A DNA stretch of 23,961 bases from a virus. The number at the start of each line of letters is the position of its first letter. Position 1 is the stretch's first letter. Location of the stretch: positions 1 to 23,961 of IMG/VR virus record IMGVR_UViG_3300034062_004845. The stretch is one strand, 5' to 3'. Under the pieces are notes generated by a model, which ran no database searches, was not told the DNA's origin, and worked only from the letters and a program-made list of their open reading frames with translations. The position numbers and the translations under genes are program-made. Below are positions 6,264 to 13,615 of this stretch, in pieces.

Positions 6264-6307
6264 GACCCTGCCGGGTAAAGGGTCTGCGGGTTTCCCGTGG
6301 ACCCTTT
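6264..6307 (+). terminator. Strong hairpin with competing alternative pairing in KilA-N leader
   Basis: AAAGGGTC (6277-6284) pairs with GACCCTTT (6300-6307), and inside it CGGG (6287-6290) pairs with CCCG (6294-6297) around a TTT loop. GACCCT at 6264-6269 can instead pair with AGGGTC at 6279-6284, which would break the main hairpin. This mutually exclusive layout is typical of attenuators. The rest of the 238-nt gap (6181-6418) has only a weak TTGACG-like -35 at 6232 and no gene. Confidence 0.5.
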
Positions 6308-6418
6308 CCTGTTGACGGGGAACCTTGGGGCAAACACGGCTTGCCGTACTTGCGCAGAGATGCTGCTACCGTTCCGCAGCTGGGCAGCAGTGCCTGGCTC
6401 CAAACACGATCAGACCCT

Positions 6419-7045
6419 ATGAACCCCTCTGGGCTTGCTGTCCGCGTGTGGAATGACACGCCGATCAGTCGTCGCATCAGCGACGGATATGTCAATGCCA
6501 CGGCCATGTGCCAGGCAAACCGCAAACGGCTTAACGATTACACCCGAATCGAGCGCACAGACGCTTACATCGCAGCTCTGGCTGCCGTTACGGGATTTCC
6601 CGCAACGGAACTGGTGGCCTCCATCCAAGGCGGGCGCCCCGAGCTGCAGGGCACCTGGATCCATCCACGCCTTGCCGTGGACCTGGCCCGCTGGATCTCC
6701 CCGCAGTTTGCGGTCTGGATGGATGGCTGGTTTCTGGAAAGCATCCAGCAGCCGGCGCCGCAGGCCGAACGACTGCCCCACTTCAGCTTCCTTGCTGTCC
6801 TCGAAGCGGTCGATGTCTGCAACGAGATGGGCGCAGCCTGCCCGATTGCCACGGTGCAGGACATGCTCGCCTCAGTCACCGCCCGTTCGGGTGTCGCGGC
6901 GCTCAAGTGCTACGGCCTGCTCCGTCAGCACAAGGGCAACCTGTTCCTCACGGACAAGGGTGTCAGCCTGATTGAGCGCTTAAGCGGGGCCTGTAATGTA
7001 GATGCGTCTACAGGCGCTGCAGGTCTGCCGCAAGTCTGCCGATAG
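6419..7045 (+). CDS. KilA-N domain DNA-binding protein
   Basis: From the ATG at 6419 the product is 208 residues. Residues 8-108 match a KilA-N domain: VWNDTPISRRISDGYVNATA near the start, then the helical CQANRKRLNDYTR, and the closing GTWIHPRLAVDLARWISPQF followed by AVWMDGWF. KilA-N proteins are phage and giant-virus DNA-binding proteins and several act as repressors or anti-repressors. Residues 115-195 look like a second winged-helix unit (CYGLLRQHKGNLFLTDKGVS). It lies between integrase and the attP candidate behind a structured leader, fitting a lysogeny or late-switch regulator. Its last codons run into the phased GTCTGC repeats. Confidence 0.85.
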   Translation: MNPSGLAVRVWNDTPISRRISDGYVNATAMCQANRKRLNDYTRIERTDAYIAALAAVTGFPATELVASIQGGRPELQGTWIHPRLAVDLARWISPQFAVWMDGWFLESIQQPAPQAERLPHFSFLAVLEAVDVCNEMGAACPIATVQDMLASVTARSGVAALKCYGLLRQHKGNLFLTDKGVSLIERLSGACNVDASTGAAGLPQVCR

Positions 7046-7073
7046 TCTGCGTTTCCCCGCAGACCACGCAGAC
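7023..7073. repeat. Phased GTCTGC direct repeats and inverted partners (candidate integrase arm sites)
   Basis: GTCTGC occurs at 7023, 7034 and 7045, exactly 11 bp apart, followed by two inverted copies, CGCAGAC, at 7058-7064 and 7067-7073. More copies of GTCTGCG lie beyond the tRNA-like core at 7241-7247 and 7306-7312. One helical turn between copies and placement on both flanks of the core are what arm-type binding sites look like. GTCTGCG/CGCAGAC at 7045-7064 can also form a hairpin just after the KilA-N stop. Confidence 0.5.
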
Positions 7074-7106
7074 CCTAAAAACGGCAGAACCGCTGTAGCA
7101 ACACAC

Positions 7107-7149
<43 letters not shown>

Positions 7150-7187
7150 TAGCGATAGATGCACCCCTGCAGAACATCCACCACGAC

Positions 7188-7217
7188 AGGCCCGGTAGCA
7201 ATGCCGGGCCTTCTTGC
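7188..7217 (+). terminator. Intrinsic terminator upstream of RNA polymerase
   Basis: AGGCCCGG (7188-7195) pairs with CCGGGCCT (7204-7211) over an 8-nt loop and is followed by TCTTG. It would end host-type transcription coming through the lysogeny module before the RNA polymerase gene. The T tract is short, so efficiency may be moderate. Confidence 0.65.
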
Positions 7218-7297
7218 ATGGGTGGAGTGGAAACTCTGCGGTCTGCGCCAGTATTTCGGGGCCCTCCCCCAAATCCCGTTTGTCTACCGGCCAGCGA

Positions 7298-9586
7298 GTG
7301 TGCAAGTCTGCGGCGCAAATTCAGGCCGATCAGGCCGCCATGGCCTGGCAGCGTCGCAGCCGGGAGAAGGGCCGCGAGGCTGACACCACCTACGGCAGTT
7401 TGCTGTTCGAGGCCTATGGCGAACGCCTGCGCGAGGCGGTCGAATTGCTGTTTCTCAACCCTTCGGTGCCAGGTCCGCACCGTTGCGCACTGTTCGCCCT
7501 GGCCAACTTCGGCGGCAGGGGGGGCGTCAAGGCCCTTGTCACCACGGCACTGGGCCATGCCATCGACGGGATCTCCCAGACCCACAAGCACCGCGCCTTG
7601 GCATCAAGCATGGGCGTGGCCCTGGAGCTGGAGCTTCGTGGTGCTGGCCTGGCGCACGATCGCCCGGGCACCCTCCGGCTGATGAACCGCCGCATGAAGA
7701 AAACGGCAATCACCGCGCCGCGGCAGCTGCGGGCCCTGGGGCAGCCGGTCGAACCCTGGAGCCGGAGCGATCGCTTCGAGGTTGGCGGCCTGCTGCTGGA
7801 CCTGCTCCTTGCCATCGGCCTGCTGGAGCGCACCGGCGACCTGGTGGCCGCTAGCCCCGAGACCAAGGCGATCATCGCCGCAGCGCCGGCCCCCAGGGGC
7901 GGTGTTCGCAGGCTGCCGATGCTGGAGCCCCCGCAGCCGTGGACCGGCTTCTGGGGTGGTGACCGCAAGCCCCTCGTCGTCAGGGCCCCCTACCTGGAGC
8001 ACCAGCCATTGGCCCTTCAGATGGCGGTGGCCAATCAGCTTCAGGCCCAGCCCATGGAGATCGACGCCCCCATGGTTCGCCTGGTGCGCACCGCCTGGGA
8101 CCAGGGTCTGCCGTTGTTCCCGGTGCAGCGGGATCCGCTGGTGGCCCCGCCCCGGCCCGAGGAGAAGGTGGGCAAGGACGGCATCAATGCCTGGCGGCGG
8201 CAGGTGGTGGCTGCCCAGCGGGACCGGGCCGAGAACGGTGGCCGCCGCCGCCGCATCGAGACCGGTATCCGGGAGCTGGAGGCACTGGGCCAGGGCCCCG
8301 CTTGGTTCGGATACGAGCTTGATTTCAGGGGGCGGATCTACACCGGCAACCGGGCCGCCACCCACCAGGGCCCCGACTACAGCAAGGCATGCATCAACTT
8401 GCGCGGTGACCGTTGCGGGGAGGAGGGATTCGAGTGGTTGCTGTGGGCAGCGGCCGGTCATTGGGGCATGACCCGGGAGAGCCACGAAGAGCGCCGCCGG
8501 TGGGGGAAGCATGAGATCGAGCGCCTAAAGGCAGCCGCCGAGGATCCACTGGGCCAGCTGGGTTTATGGCGGGATGCCAAGGACCCGTGGCAGTTCCTGC
8601 AGGTGTGCGTTGCCGTTCAAGCCTGGCTGGCGAACCCATGGCAGCCGATCGGGTGCCCGGTGCGCATGGATCAACACGCCTCAGGGTTCGGCATCACTGC
8701 CTGCCTGACCCGTGATGCAGCGCTGGCGGCACGGTGCCGGGTGACGGGGGATTCCCCGGTCGATCTCTACGGGCACCTGGCCGAGCTGGTGACAGCGCGG
8801 TTGCGCCAAGACATGGACACCGGCCCCGAGCATCACCAGCGGCAGGCCCTGCAGTGGCTCCAGGCGGGCATCGATCGAGCATTGATGAAGGCCCCGGCCA
8901 TGACCACCTGCTACGGCGCCGGCTTTCTGTCCCTGGTTGACCGGCTGGCCCTGGACCTGGAGGAGCACTGCCCCAACCTGCCGCCGGCCCAATGGGAGAA
9001 GCGTCTGATCCGGCCCAGCCAATACCTGGCCCGCCATGTGATGGCGGTATTCGAGCAGGAGTTGGGCAGCGTGCTGGCTCTGCGCACCTGGATGAGGAAG
9101 GCCACCGCCACCGTGGCCAGGCATCAGCAACACGTCGAATGGCATGCACCCAGCGGGATGCTGCTCCGCCTGGGCCGCGAGCCCGACCGGGTGGCGATCG
9201 GCAGGACGGCGGTGTCTGGCAAGCGCCGATGGGTGGACGCCAAGGCGTCAGAGGTTGCCCTGGGGGGTGTGGCAACCGCCAGGGGATCCATGGCCAACCT
9301 GATTCACAGCTTTGATGGCAGCTTTTGTCAGGCCATCGTCAACAAGGCTGGAGAGCAGCGATACGGGATCATTACGAACCACGACTGCTTTGCCACCACT
9401 GCCACCAATGCCTCGTGGCTGGCCGAGGAGTTGATGCAGCAAAGCAGCGAGCTGTACTGGACTGACTGGCTGGCCCAGATCCGCAGCGAGATCAAGGCCC
9501 GTAGCGGTGTCGGCATCCCCAAGCCGCCGATGGTTGGCACCTTGGACCGGGATGCCATCGGCCAAAACCCATATGGGTTTTGTTGA
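7298..9586 (+). CDS. T7-like single-subunit DNA-directed RNA polymerase
   Basis: The protein, 762 residues from the GTG at 7298, would transcribe phage class II/III genes. Numbered from that start, the catalytic set of T7 RNAP is present: D458 (RMDQHASGFGI, T7 D537), R527 and K531 and Y539 in RALMKAPAMTTCYGAG (T7 R627, K631, Y639), H670 (NLIHSFDGS, T7 H784) and H695-D696 (NHDCFATT, T7 H811-D812). T7 RNAP is 883 residues; the shortfall is mostly in the N-terminal and promoter-recognition region. Start choice: the frame opens further upstream at a TTG in the terminator tail, so GTG 7298 or ATG 7340 is likelier; 7298 keeps a helix (KSAAQIQADQAA) that seems to belong to the N-domain. The C-terminus ends FC rather than the FAFA of T7. 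Confidence 0.95.
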   Translation: MCKSAAQIQADQAAMAWQRRSREKGREADTTYGSLLFEAYGERLREAVELLFLNPSVPGPHRCALFALANFGGRGGVKALVTTALGHAIDGISQTHKHRALASSMGVALELELRGAGLAHDRPGTLRLMNRRMKKTAITAPRQLRALGQPVEPWSRSDRFEVGGLLLDLLLAIGLLERTGDLVAASPETKAIIAAAPAPRGGVRRLPMLEPPQPWTGFWGGDRKPLVVRAPYLEHQPLALQMAVANQLQAQPMEIDAPMVRLVRTAWDQGLPLFPVQRDPLVAPPRPEEKVGKDGINAWRRQVVAAQRDRAENGGRRRRIETGIRELEALGQGPAWFGYELDFRGRIYTGNRAATHQGPDYSKACINLRGDRCGEEGFEWLLWAAAGHWGMTRESHEERRRWGKHEIERLKAAAEDPLGQLGLWRDAKDPWQFLQVCVAVQAWLANPWQPIGCPVRMDQHASGFGITACLTRDAALAARCRVTGDSPVDLYGHLAELVTARLRQDMDTGPEHHQRQALQWLQAGIDRALMKAPAMTTCYGAGFLSLVDRLALDLEEHCPNLPPAQWEKRLIRPSQYLARHVMAVFEQELGSVLALRTWMRKATATVARHQQHVEWHAPSGMLLRLGREPDRVAIGRTAVSGKRRWVDAKASEVALGGVATARGSMANLIHSFDGSFCQAIVNKAGEQRYGIITNHDCFATTATNASWLAEELMQQSSELYWTDWLAQIRSEIKARSGVGIPKPPMVGTLDRDAIGQNPYGFC
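9563..9582. repeat. 20-bp perfect palindrome overlapping the end of the RNA polymerase gene
   Basis: AAAACCCATATGGGTTTT with one extra C/G pair is fully self-complementary and ends 1 nt before the stop codon at 9584-9586. The right arm supplies TTTTG, so it could act as a bidirectional intrinsic terminator, or be a protein-binding site controlling the next operon. TTGACA follows immediately at 9583-9588. Confidence 0.6.
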
Positions 9587-9619
9587 CAAGTTGACGCTGG
9601 GGTGCCATCATCATTTTGC

Positions 9620-9672
9620 GCTCCAGCCGTGGAGCACGAATCAACGACACCCTTTCACCAAGTCACCCGACG
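9620..9672 (+). promoter_or_regulatory. Hairpin-plus-motif leader cassette, copy 4, before SSB
   Basis: GCTCCA (9620-9625) pairs with TGGAGC (9630-9635) over a 4-nt loop. Next comes a degenerate motif copy containing CGACACCCTTT, an 11-nt match to the leader at 1630-1640, and then TCACCCGACG at 9663-9672 directly before the ATG at 9673. The stem size (6 bp) and loop size match cassettes 1 and 2 although the stem sequence is different. Confidence 0.65.
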
Positions 9673-10341
9673 ATGCCGGAAATGCTTGTCAGCCCACCAG
9701 GGCTTTGCTTGTTTGCGAACATTCTTCAGCCAAAGGAGAAAGTAAATAAGACGACTGGCGCCAAGAAAATGCAGTACGGGATTGTCCTGCAACTGGATAA
9801 CCCCGAACTCGATTCAAGCGTCGCCGCTTTCATTGGCTCCTTGCACGCCATTTTTGTTGAGAAATTCGGCAAAGGCGCAGCCTATGGCCCCAACGGGAGG
9901 CCATGGAAGAAGGAGACGGAGACAGCCCAAAACGGTTTGGCGCATGAAACCGGGCTAACCCGGATCACTTTTAGCCGGGACATTGTTACCCGCAATGGCG
10001 TGGAACTTCCCCCGCCGATGGTTGAGGACGCAGCCAATCAGCCATGGCCCAAGACCGTAGCCATCGGCAACGGATCCCTAGTTAAGGTTGGTTTCTCTGC
10101 CTACCTGTGGGACAACCAGGACGGAGGCAAGGGGCTCAGCCTCAACCTCTTAGCCGTGCGCATCCTGCGCCATGCCCCTTATGTAGTTGATTCCGTGGCC
10201 CCCGGTGCATTCGGCCCACCGGAGGAGGGGGCCAGGGCCAATAGCCCAGAGGTGCTGGCGCTGGTCGGAGGGGGGGGCCAGGGTACCTCTGATGTCCCGT
10301 TTGACGACGGGCCTGCGTCCACCGAGGAAATCCCTTTTTGA
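9673..10341 (+). CDS. gp2.5-like single-stranded DNA-binding protein
   Basis: The 222-residue product fits T7 gp2.5-type SSB (232 residues). Its N-terminal beta-rich body begins LVSPPGLCLFANILQPKEKV and includes MQYGIVLQLDNPEL, the usual OB-fold opening of this group. It ends in an acidic tail with a terminal aromatic residue (DVPFDDGPASTEEIPF), the feature by which gp2.5 contacts its replication partners. It would coat ssDNA during replication and recombination. The ATG at 9673 was preferred over an upstream start because TCACCCGACG lies immediately before it. Position just after RNA polymerase matches cyanopodovirus order. Oddity: the usual partners, DNA polymerase and primase/helicase, are not in this window. 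Confidence 0.85.
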   Translation: MPEMLVSPPGLCLFANILQPKEKVNKTTGAKKMQYGIVLQLDNPELDSSVAAFIGSLHAIFVEKFGKGAAYGPNGRPWKKETETAQNGLAHETGLTRITFSRDIVTRNGVELPPPMVEDAANQPWPKTVAIGNGSLVKVGFSAYLWDNQDGGKGLSLNLLAVRILRHAPYVVDSVAPGAFGPPEEGARANSPEVLALVGGGGQGTSDVPFDDGPASTEEIPF

Positions 10342-10380
10342 ATCCCAGCGCCCACATAACCACTTACTCCCGAAGTATCA

Positions 10381-10722
10381 ATGGCCAGAGCCCCCTATTC
10401 AAATCGTGTCAACCACGATCCGCCGATCACTTTGTACCGCCCACCTACCCTGGCCGAATGCAGGGCAGCGTACAAATTTCAAACCCCTATCGTCTTGGCT
10501 ACGGTTGACTGCGTAGCCGAATCAGACAACACCTTATATATTCGTTCCTCTACGGGTAATGAATACGGAAGGCAGAAGGCTGCATTCCGCACCTTCCATA
10601 CTGAGGGTGAAGCGATAGCGGCAACTATCGACGACCTGCGTCAAGGCCGTCAAGGCTCACAAGAAGAAGCGGGGACAATTTTAGATATTATTAAATATAT
10701 CAATGATTCCCGAGGGGCTTGA
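10381..10722 (+). CDS. Hypothetical protein in the early replication operon
   Basis: The product is 113 residues, with mixed alpha/beta composition. A central basic-aromatic stretch (NEYGRQKAAFRTFHTEGEAI, about 61-80) is followed by a glutamine-rich linker and an isoleucine-rich C-terminal helix (AGTILDIIKYINDS). The upstream sequence CTCCCGAAG is a weak echo of the leader motif, 9 nt before the ATG. The stop overlaps the next start as TGATG. Base composition is lower in GC at its 3' end (TTTTAGATATTATTAAATAT), unlike its neighbours. No family recognised. Confidence 0.6.
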   Translation: MARAPYSNRVNHDPPITLYRPPTLAECRAAYKFQTPIVLATVDCVAESDNTLYIRSSTGNEYGRQKAAFRTFHTEGEAIAATIDDLRQGRQGSQEEAGTILDIIKYINDSRGA

Positions 10723-10940
10723 TGACACAACTCACCACAGTCACCTGCAGTTTCAGCTACAAGCACAACGCAGGCAACTACGAAAGCAAGGATTTCTTCT
10801 GCTCCCGTAGCCAGGAATGCACGGTAGAAGAAGCCGATGCAGTCAGCTGGCAATTGTTCCGCTGGTGCCGGTCCCAGGTTTTCACTGATCTCAATGAATA
10901 CCTGCGGCAGGCGAAAGAACAAGCGGCGAGGAAGGGCTGA
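10722..10940 (+). CDS. Hypothetical small cysteine-containing protein
   Basis: From the ATG at 10722, overlapping the previous stop, the product is 72 residues. The N-terminal half is beta-like (LTTVTCSFSYKHNAGNYESK); the C-terminal half is helical (DAVSWQLFRWCRSQVFTDLN then EYLRQAKEQAARKG). The four cysteines (about 9, 27, 33 and 49) are not spaced as a clear zinc site. It overlaps the next start by one base. The composition suggests a soluble DNA-metabolism accessory, but I can assign no function. Confidence 0.6.
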   Translation: MTQLTTVTCSFSYKHNAGNYESKDFFCSRSQECTVEEADAVSWQLFRWCRSQVFTDLNEYLRQAKEQAARKG

Positions 10941-11266
10941 TGGATCTCAGCAAAACCACCGTCCAGATCAATGGCGTTGATTGCACCGACGTGGATAAGC
11001 TGGCCGAAATGTATCGCGAGAAAAAGACAGCCAAGGAGGCGTTTGCTTACCTGCTTGATCAACACTTCGAGCGGGCCAGCAAATGCACCGAAGGCGGTGA
11101 GTTCAAGATGGCCTTTGGTTTCGCCTTCAGCCGGCAGACCGGGCGCACCGAGGTCAAGGCCAAGGTCAGGTATGCCAGGGCCTACACGTTGGACCTTGAG
11201 CTGTTTGCGCAGCATCAACAGGGCAACCTGTTCGACCGGATGGAGGAGGACGATGGCGACCTTTGA
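10940..11266 (+). CDS. Hypothetical phage protein
   Basis: The product is 108 residues. Residues 10-48 look helical (VDKLAEMYREKKTAKEAFAY), then comes a beta-hairpin pattern (FKMAFGFAFSRQTGRTEVKA then KVRYARAYTLDLELF) seen in small conserved phage proteins whose function I do not know, and an acidic end (DRMEEDDGDL). It overlaps its upstream neighbour by one base and its downstream neighbour by 14 nt, so it belongs to the coupled run behind SSB. Confidence 0.65.
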   Translation: MDLSKTTVQINGVDCTDVDKLAEMYREKKTAKEAFAYLLDQHFERASKCTEGGEFKMAFGFAFSRQTGRTEVKAKVRYARAYTLDLELFAQHQQGNLFDRMEEDDGDL

Positions 11267-11684
11267 TCCAAACAGCATCACGCCATCGGCAGACGTACTA
11301 ACGAGTTGGTGTTTTTCTGAAGCTGGCCTCATCCTTGCCGCCCGCTGGGGCGCCGCCAAGGCCGCCGAGGCGCTGCGGCATCAGTGGCCTGAGCCGATTA
11401 CGGATAGGCCGCCGACTGAGAAGGATGGGGATGGTAACGGGTTGGTTCAGTATTTGTGGTTCGACAAATGGAACTATGGCGGATGGAACCATGTCGCCAC
11501 TAAGGGATACTGCTGGCTCCACACCCCCCGCTGGTGCCCGAAACCCGAGCCCACGCTGAAGCAGCAGGCGATAGAGATCTTGGACACCGTTTTCCCTTCT
11601 GCCGGATGCACACTCGAGCAGGCCCTGCAAGCGGAAACTCTCCGCGTCGCCCTGGACCTGATACCGGAGGGGGACGCTGGATGA
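11253..11684 (+). CDS. Hypothetical tryptophan-rich protein
   Basis: The 143-residue product from the ATG at 11253 has a helical N-terminus (SEAGLILAARWGAAKAAEAL), an aromatic middle (LVQYLWFDKWNYGGWNHVAT then WLHTPRWCPKPEPT) and a helical C-terminus (LKQQAIEILDTVFPSAGCTL). A longer in-frame start exists upstream but would run through the previous gene. The stop shares bases with the next start (ATGA). The WxxDxWNYGG pattern may be a small binding domain; I do not recognise it. Confidence 0.6.
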   Translation: MATFDPNSITPSADVLTSWCFSEAGLILAARWGAAKAAEALRHQWPEPITDRPPTEKDGDGNGLVQYLWFDKWNYGGWNHVATKGYCWLHTPRWCPKPEPTLKQQAIEILDTVFPSAGCTLEQALQAETLRVALDLIPEGDAG

Positions 11685-12187
11685 CTTCAATGCCTGATTC
11701 CATCCTTGCGATAGATCCAGGGCCCATGGAATCAGGCTTTGTCTTGTTTCACCCATGCGCTGCCGGACTTCCATTGATAGACGAGGCAGGTATTAGGGGT
11801 AACTATGACCTAAAAGAGCTATGCCATAACATTAGCTCAGCCCTATCATTAAGGCCAATGCTGGCAATCGAAATGATTGCCTGTTACGGGATGCCAGTGG
11901 GCAAGGAAACCTTTGAAACCTGCCTATGGATTGGCAGGTTTGAGGAGGCATTCAACCCCAGCCGTGATTCGCTCCGCTGCTATCGCAAGGACATCAAGCT
12001 GCACTTATGCGGCACCACCAGGGCCAAGGATCCCAACGTCCGCCAGGCCCTAATCGACCGACTGGGGAAACCCGGCACCAAGAAGAACCCAGGCCCCACC
12101 TATGGCGTTAGGAGCCATGTGTGGTCAGCTCTGGCCGTAGCGGTCTACGCCGCTGATCAACTAACCAAAGCCAATCACCCGACATGA
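11681..12187 (+). CDS. RuvC-like Holliday junction resolvase / RNase H-fold nuclease
   Basis: The 168-residue product has the RuvC layout: first strand with catalytic aspartate, ILAIDPGPMESGFVLF (D12); second acidic strand, MLAIEMIACYGMPVG (E64); and the final helix SHVWSALAVAVYAADQ (about 145-160). RuvC is about 173 residues, so length fits. It would resolve branched DNA into packageable molecules. In T7 order this slot, after SSB, holds endonuclease I (gp3), so a different nuclease fold seems to do the same job. Oddity: the aspartate pair normally in the last helix is not obvious, H146 and S149 standing there; the catalytic set may be completed elsewhere or activity may be altered. Confidence 0.75.
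   Translation: MTSMPDSILAIDPGPMESGFVLFHPCAAGLPLIDEAGIRGNYDLKELCHNISSALSLRPMLAIEMIACYGMPVGKETFETCLWIGRFEEAFNPSRDSLRCYRKDIKLHLCGTTRAKDPNVRQALIDRLGKPGTKKNPGPTYGVRSHVWSALAVAVYAADQLTKANHPT
12175..12182 (+). promoter_or_regulatory. TCACCCGA leader motif inside the end of the RuvC-like gene
   Basis: The 8-mer ends 1 nt before the ATG at 12184. It lies in coding sequence of the upstream gene, encoding part of its NHPT tail. TCACCCGACATGAC is identical to the integrase start region at 4913. Confidence 0.6.
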
Positions 12188-13206
12188 CAGCAACAGAAGC
12201 ACCAGTAACAGAGGCACCGGAAGCACCAGCAGCGACTGACGCCCTGGCCCTTGTGGCACCGACCACCGTCATCACCCAGTACGAGGTTTTGATAGGTGAC
12301 ATCAAGGAGGCCAGGACCAAGGCCGCCGAGGTGACCTTTGATTTGACCGACAAAAAGGGTATCGCCGCCGCCAAGTCCTACGTCTTCAGCCTTAGGCGGT
12401 TGAACGGACGGATCGACGAGGCGCACAAGGAAGCCAAGGCCGAAACCCTAGAGCGGGGCAAGGCGATTGACCGCGTGAAGAACGTTCTTCGCGAGCAGGT
12501 GGCAGCCCTGATCCAGCCGCACCAGGACGCCTTGGATGCCATCGCAAAGGCGGAAGCCGAGCGGGTGGCAAAGCACCGGCAGGTAATCGACACGATTAAG
12601 GATGCGGCGCGGTTACCCTTCGGCTCCACGTCGCAACAGATTGCAGGCATCCAGGGACACATCAAAGCCCTGGATCTGGCCGGCCTGGAGGAGTTCGAGG
12701 TCGAGGCCAAGGCGGCATGGGCTGACACCATGCAGACACTGAGCGCAGCGCACGCCACGGCGCAGGAAGCCGAGCAGAAGGTGGCGGCTGCTCAGGCTGA
12801 AGCTAAAGCTGCAACGCAAAGAGCACTGAACGCCGAGGCCGTTGTCGATCTGCTGCAGTCGGAAGCGCTGCTGGAGATCAAGCCGGCGGAGGTTTTCGTG
12901 CCGCAGGAGCGCGAGACGGTATTGCTTGACAAAGGCTCTGGCCGCATGGACTTTGGCATGGCCCTCTTAGGCGGCTTCCCTGCGCCCCGGCAACCCGCCT
13001 GGCCCCGGCAAACCGCCACAGCCCCCGCAACCGACGCCGAGGCGACAGCGGCGCTTGTCGATACCCAGATCGCCCTACGGCTCGAGCTGATGCAAGCCCT
13101 GTCCGGCCGGACCCGCGCCGAGGTAGCCGACGCCTTGATCGACGGCACCCTGCACCATGCCATCCAGGTCAACTGGGCCGCAATGGCGCCAGGGGGGCAG
13201 GGATGA
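12184..13206 (+). CDS. DUF1351-like coiled-coil protein
   Basis: The 340-residue product opens with an acidic alanine/proline linker (1-30), then a long charged helical region: ITQYEVLIGDIKEARTKAAE followed by LRRLNGRIDEAHKEAKAETL and REQVAALIQPHQDALDAIAK. This arrangement (paired helices, long hairpin, then EAERVAKHRQVIDTI) is that of DUF1351 proteins, common in phages beside recombination genes and of unconfirmed function. Residues 175-225 form an alanine-rich coiled coil, and a separate helical C-terminal domain follows a proline-rich linker at about 262-275. The start is motif-supported and overlaps the RuvC stop. A role in replication or recombination scaffolding is inferred from context. 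Confidence 0.7.
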   Translation: MTATEAPVTEAPEAPAATDALALVAPTTVITQYEVLIGDIKEARTKAAEVTFDLTDKKGIAAAKSYVFSLRRLNGRIDEAHKEAKAETLERGKAIDRVKNVLREQVAALIQPHQDALDAIAKAEAERVAKHRQVIDTIKDAARLPFGSTSQQIAGIQGHIKALDLAGLEEFEVEAKAAWADTMQTLSAAHATAQEAEQKVAAAQAEAKAATQRALNAEAVVDLLQSEALLEIKPAEVFVPQERETVLLDKGSGRMDFGMALLGGFPAPRQPAWPRQTATAPATDAEATAALVDTQIALRLELMQALSGRTRAEVADALIDGTLHHAIQVNWAAMAPGGQG

Positions 13207-13286
13207 CACAAGACGACATCCTGATCTTCTGCTTTTTCAGCGGCATCATTGCCGCCATTGTTAACGACATTCTTTGGAGCATGTAA
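13203..13286 (+). CDS. 27-residue single-span membrane microprotein
   Basis: The ATG at 13203 overlaps the previous stop (ATGA). The peptide is acidic at its N-terminus (MTQDD), then hydrophobic through ILIFCFFSGIIAAIV and a short tail NDILWSM. That is one membrane span and almost nothing else. It is first of three such microproteins in the next 500 bp, all in overlapping or abutting frames with no waste, which is why I believe it is translated. Confidence 0.5.
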   Translation: MTQDDILIFCFFSGIIAAIVNDILWSM

Positions 13287-13361
13287 ATGATTTATTTTCT
13301 TGCTTTCACCTTTGGCGTTTTTGTCTGCGGCTTTGTCTGCGGCTACCAGGTGAGGCTCTGA
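13287..13361 (+). CDS. 24-residue single-span membrane microprotein
   Basis: It starts directly after the previous stop codon. The sequence MIYFLAFTFGVFVCGFVCGY plus QVRL is one hydrophobic span with two cysteines and a basic end, suggesting an outside N-terminus. It contains a small duplication at DNA level (GTCTGCGGCTTT repeated in part). The stop overlaps the next start as TGATG. Confidence 0.5.
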   Translation: MIYFLAFTFGVFVCGFVCGYQVRL

Positions 13362-13615
13362 TGAACTCACAGACTAAAGAATCAGCTATTGCAATTGTGC
13401 TTGATCAAAACCGTTTGTTTTCCCCCGGCGATCCTGTTGGACACGCCAGCGACCGAATGACTTATGAATTCTACAAGTATGAAAACGGAATGGCCGTTGT
13501 TGGTTTTGACGGTGTTACCAAATCTTTCCCAATCGGAGAGGTTTTTAACCCGAATGTAGTGCGCGAGGTTGCAACGCAAATCATGCTTAATTCCATTTTG
13601 CCATCCATGAACTAA
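13361..13615 (+). CDS. Hypothetical small soluble protein
   Basis: From the ATG at 13361 the product is 84 residues. It appears beta-rich in the middle (MTYEFYKYENGMAVVGFDGV) with a helical C-terminus (PNVVREVATQIMLNSILPSM). It is embedded among three membrane microproteins, with overlapping start and stop codons on both sides (TGATG and TAATG). Base composition is lower in GC than the flanking genes. I recognise no family; a soluble partner of the membrane peptides is conceivable. Confidence 0.6.
   Translation: MNSQTKESAIAIVLDQNRLFSPGDPVGHASDRMTYEFYKYENGMAVVGFDGVTKSFPIGEVFNPNVVREVATQIMLNSILPSMN

Noticed and set aside
6545-6552. CACCCGAA within the KilA-N gene (and CACCCGAA near 3885) as further leader motifs
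   Set aside because: Both lack the leading TC or following C and neither precedes a start codon.
7214-7297. TTG start for RNA polymerase at 7214
   Set aside because: It lies in the T tail of an intrinsic terminator and adds residues unlike the family; GTG 7298 or ATG 7340 is more plausible.
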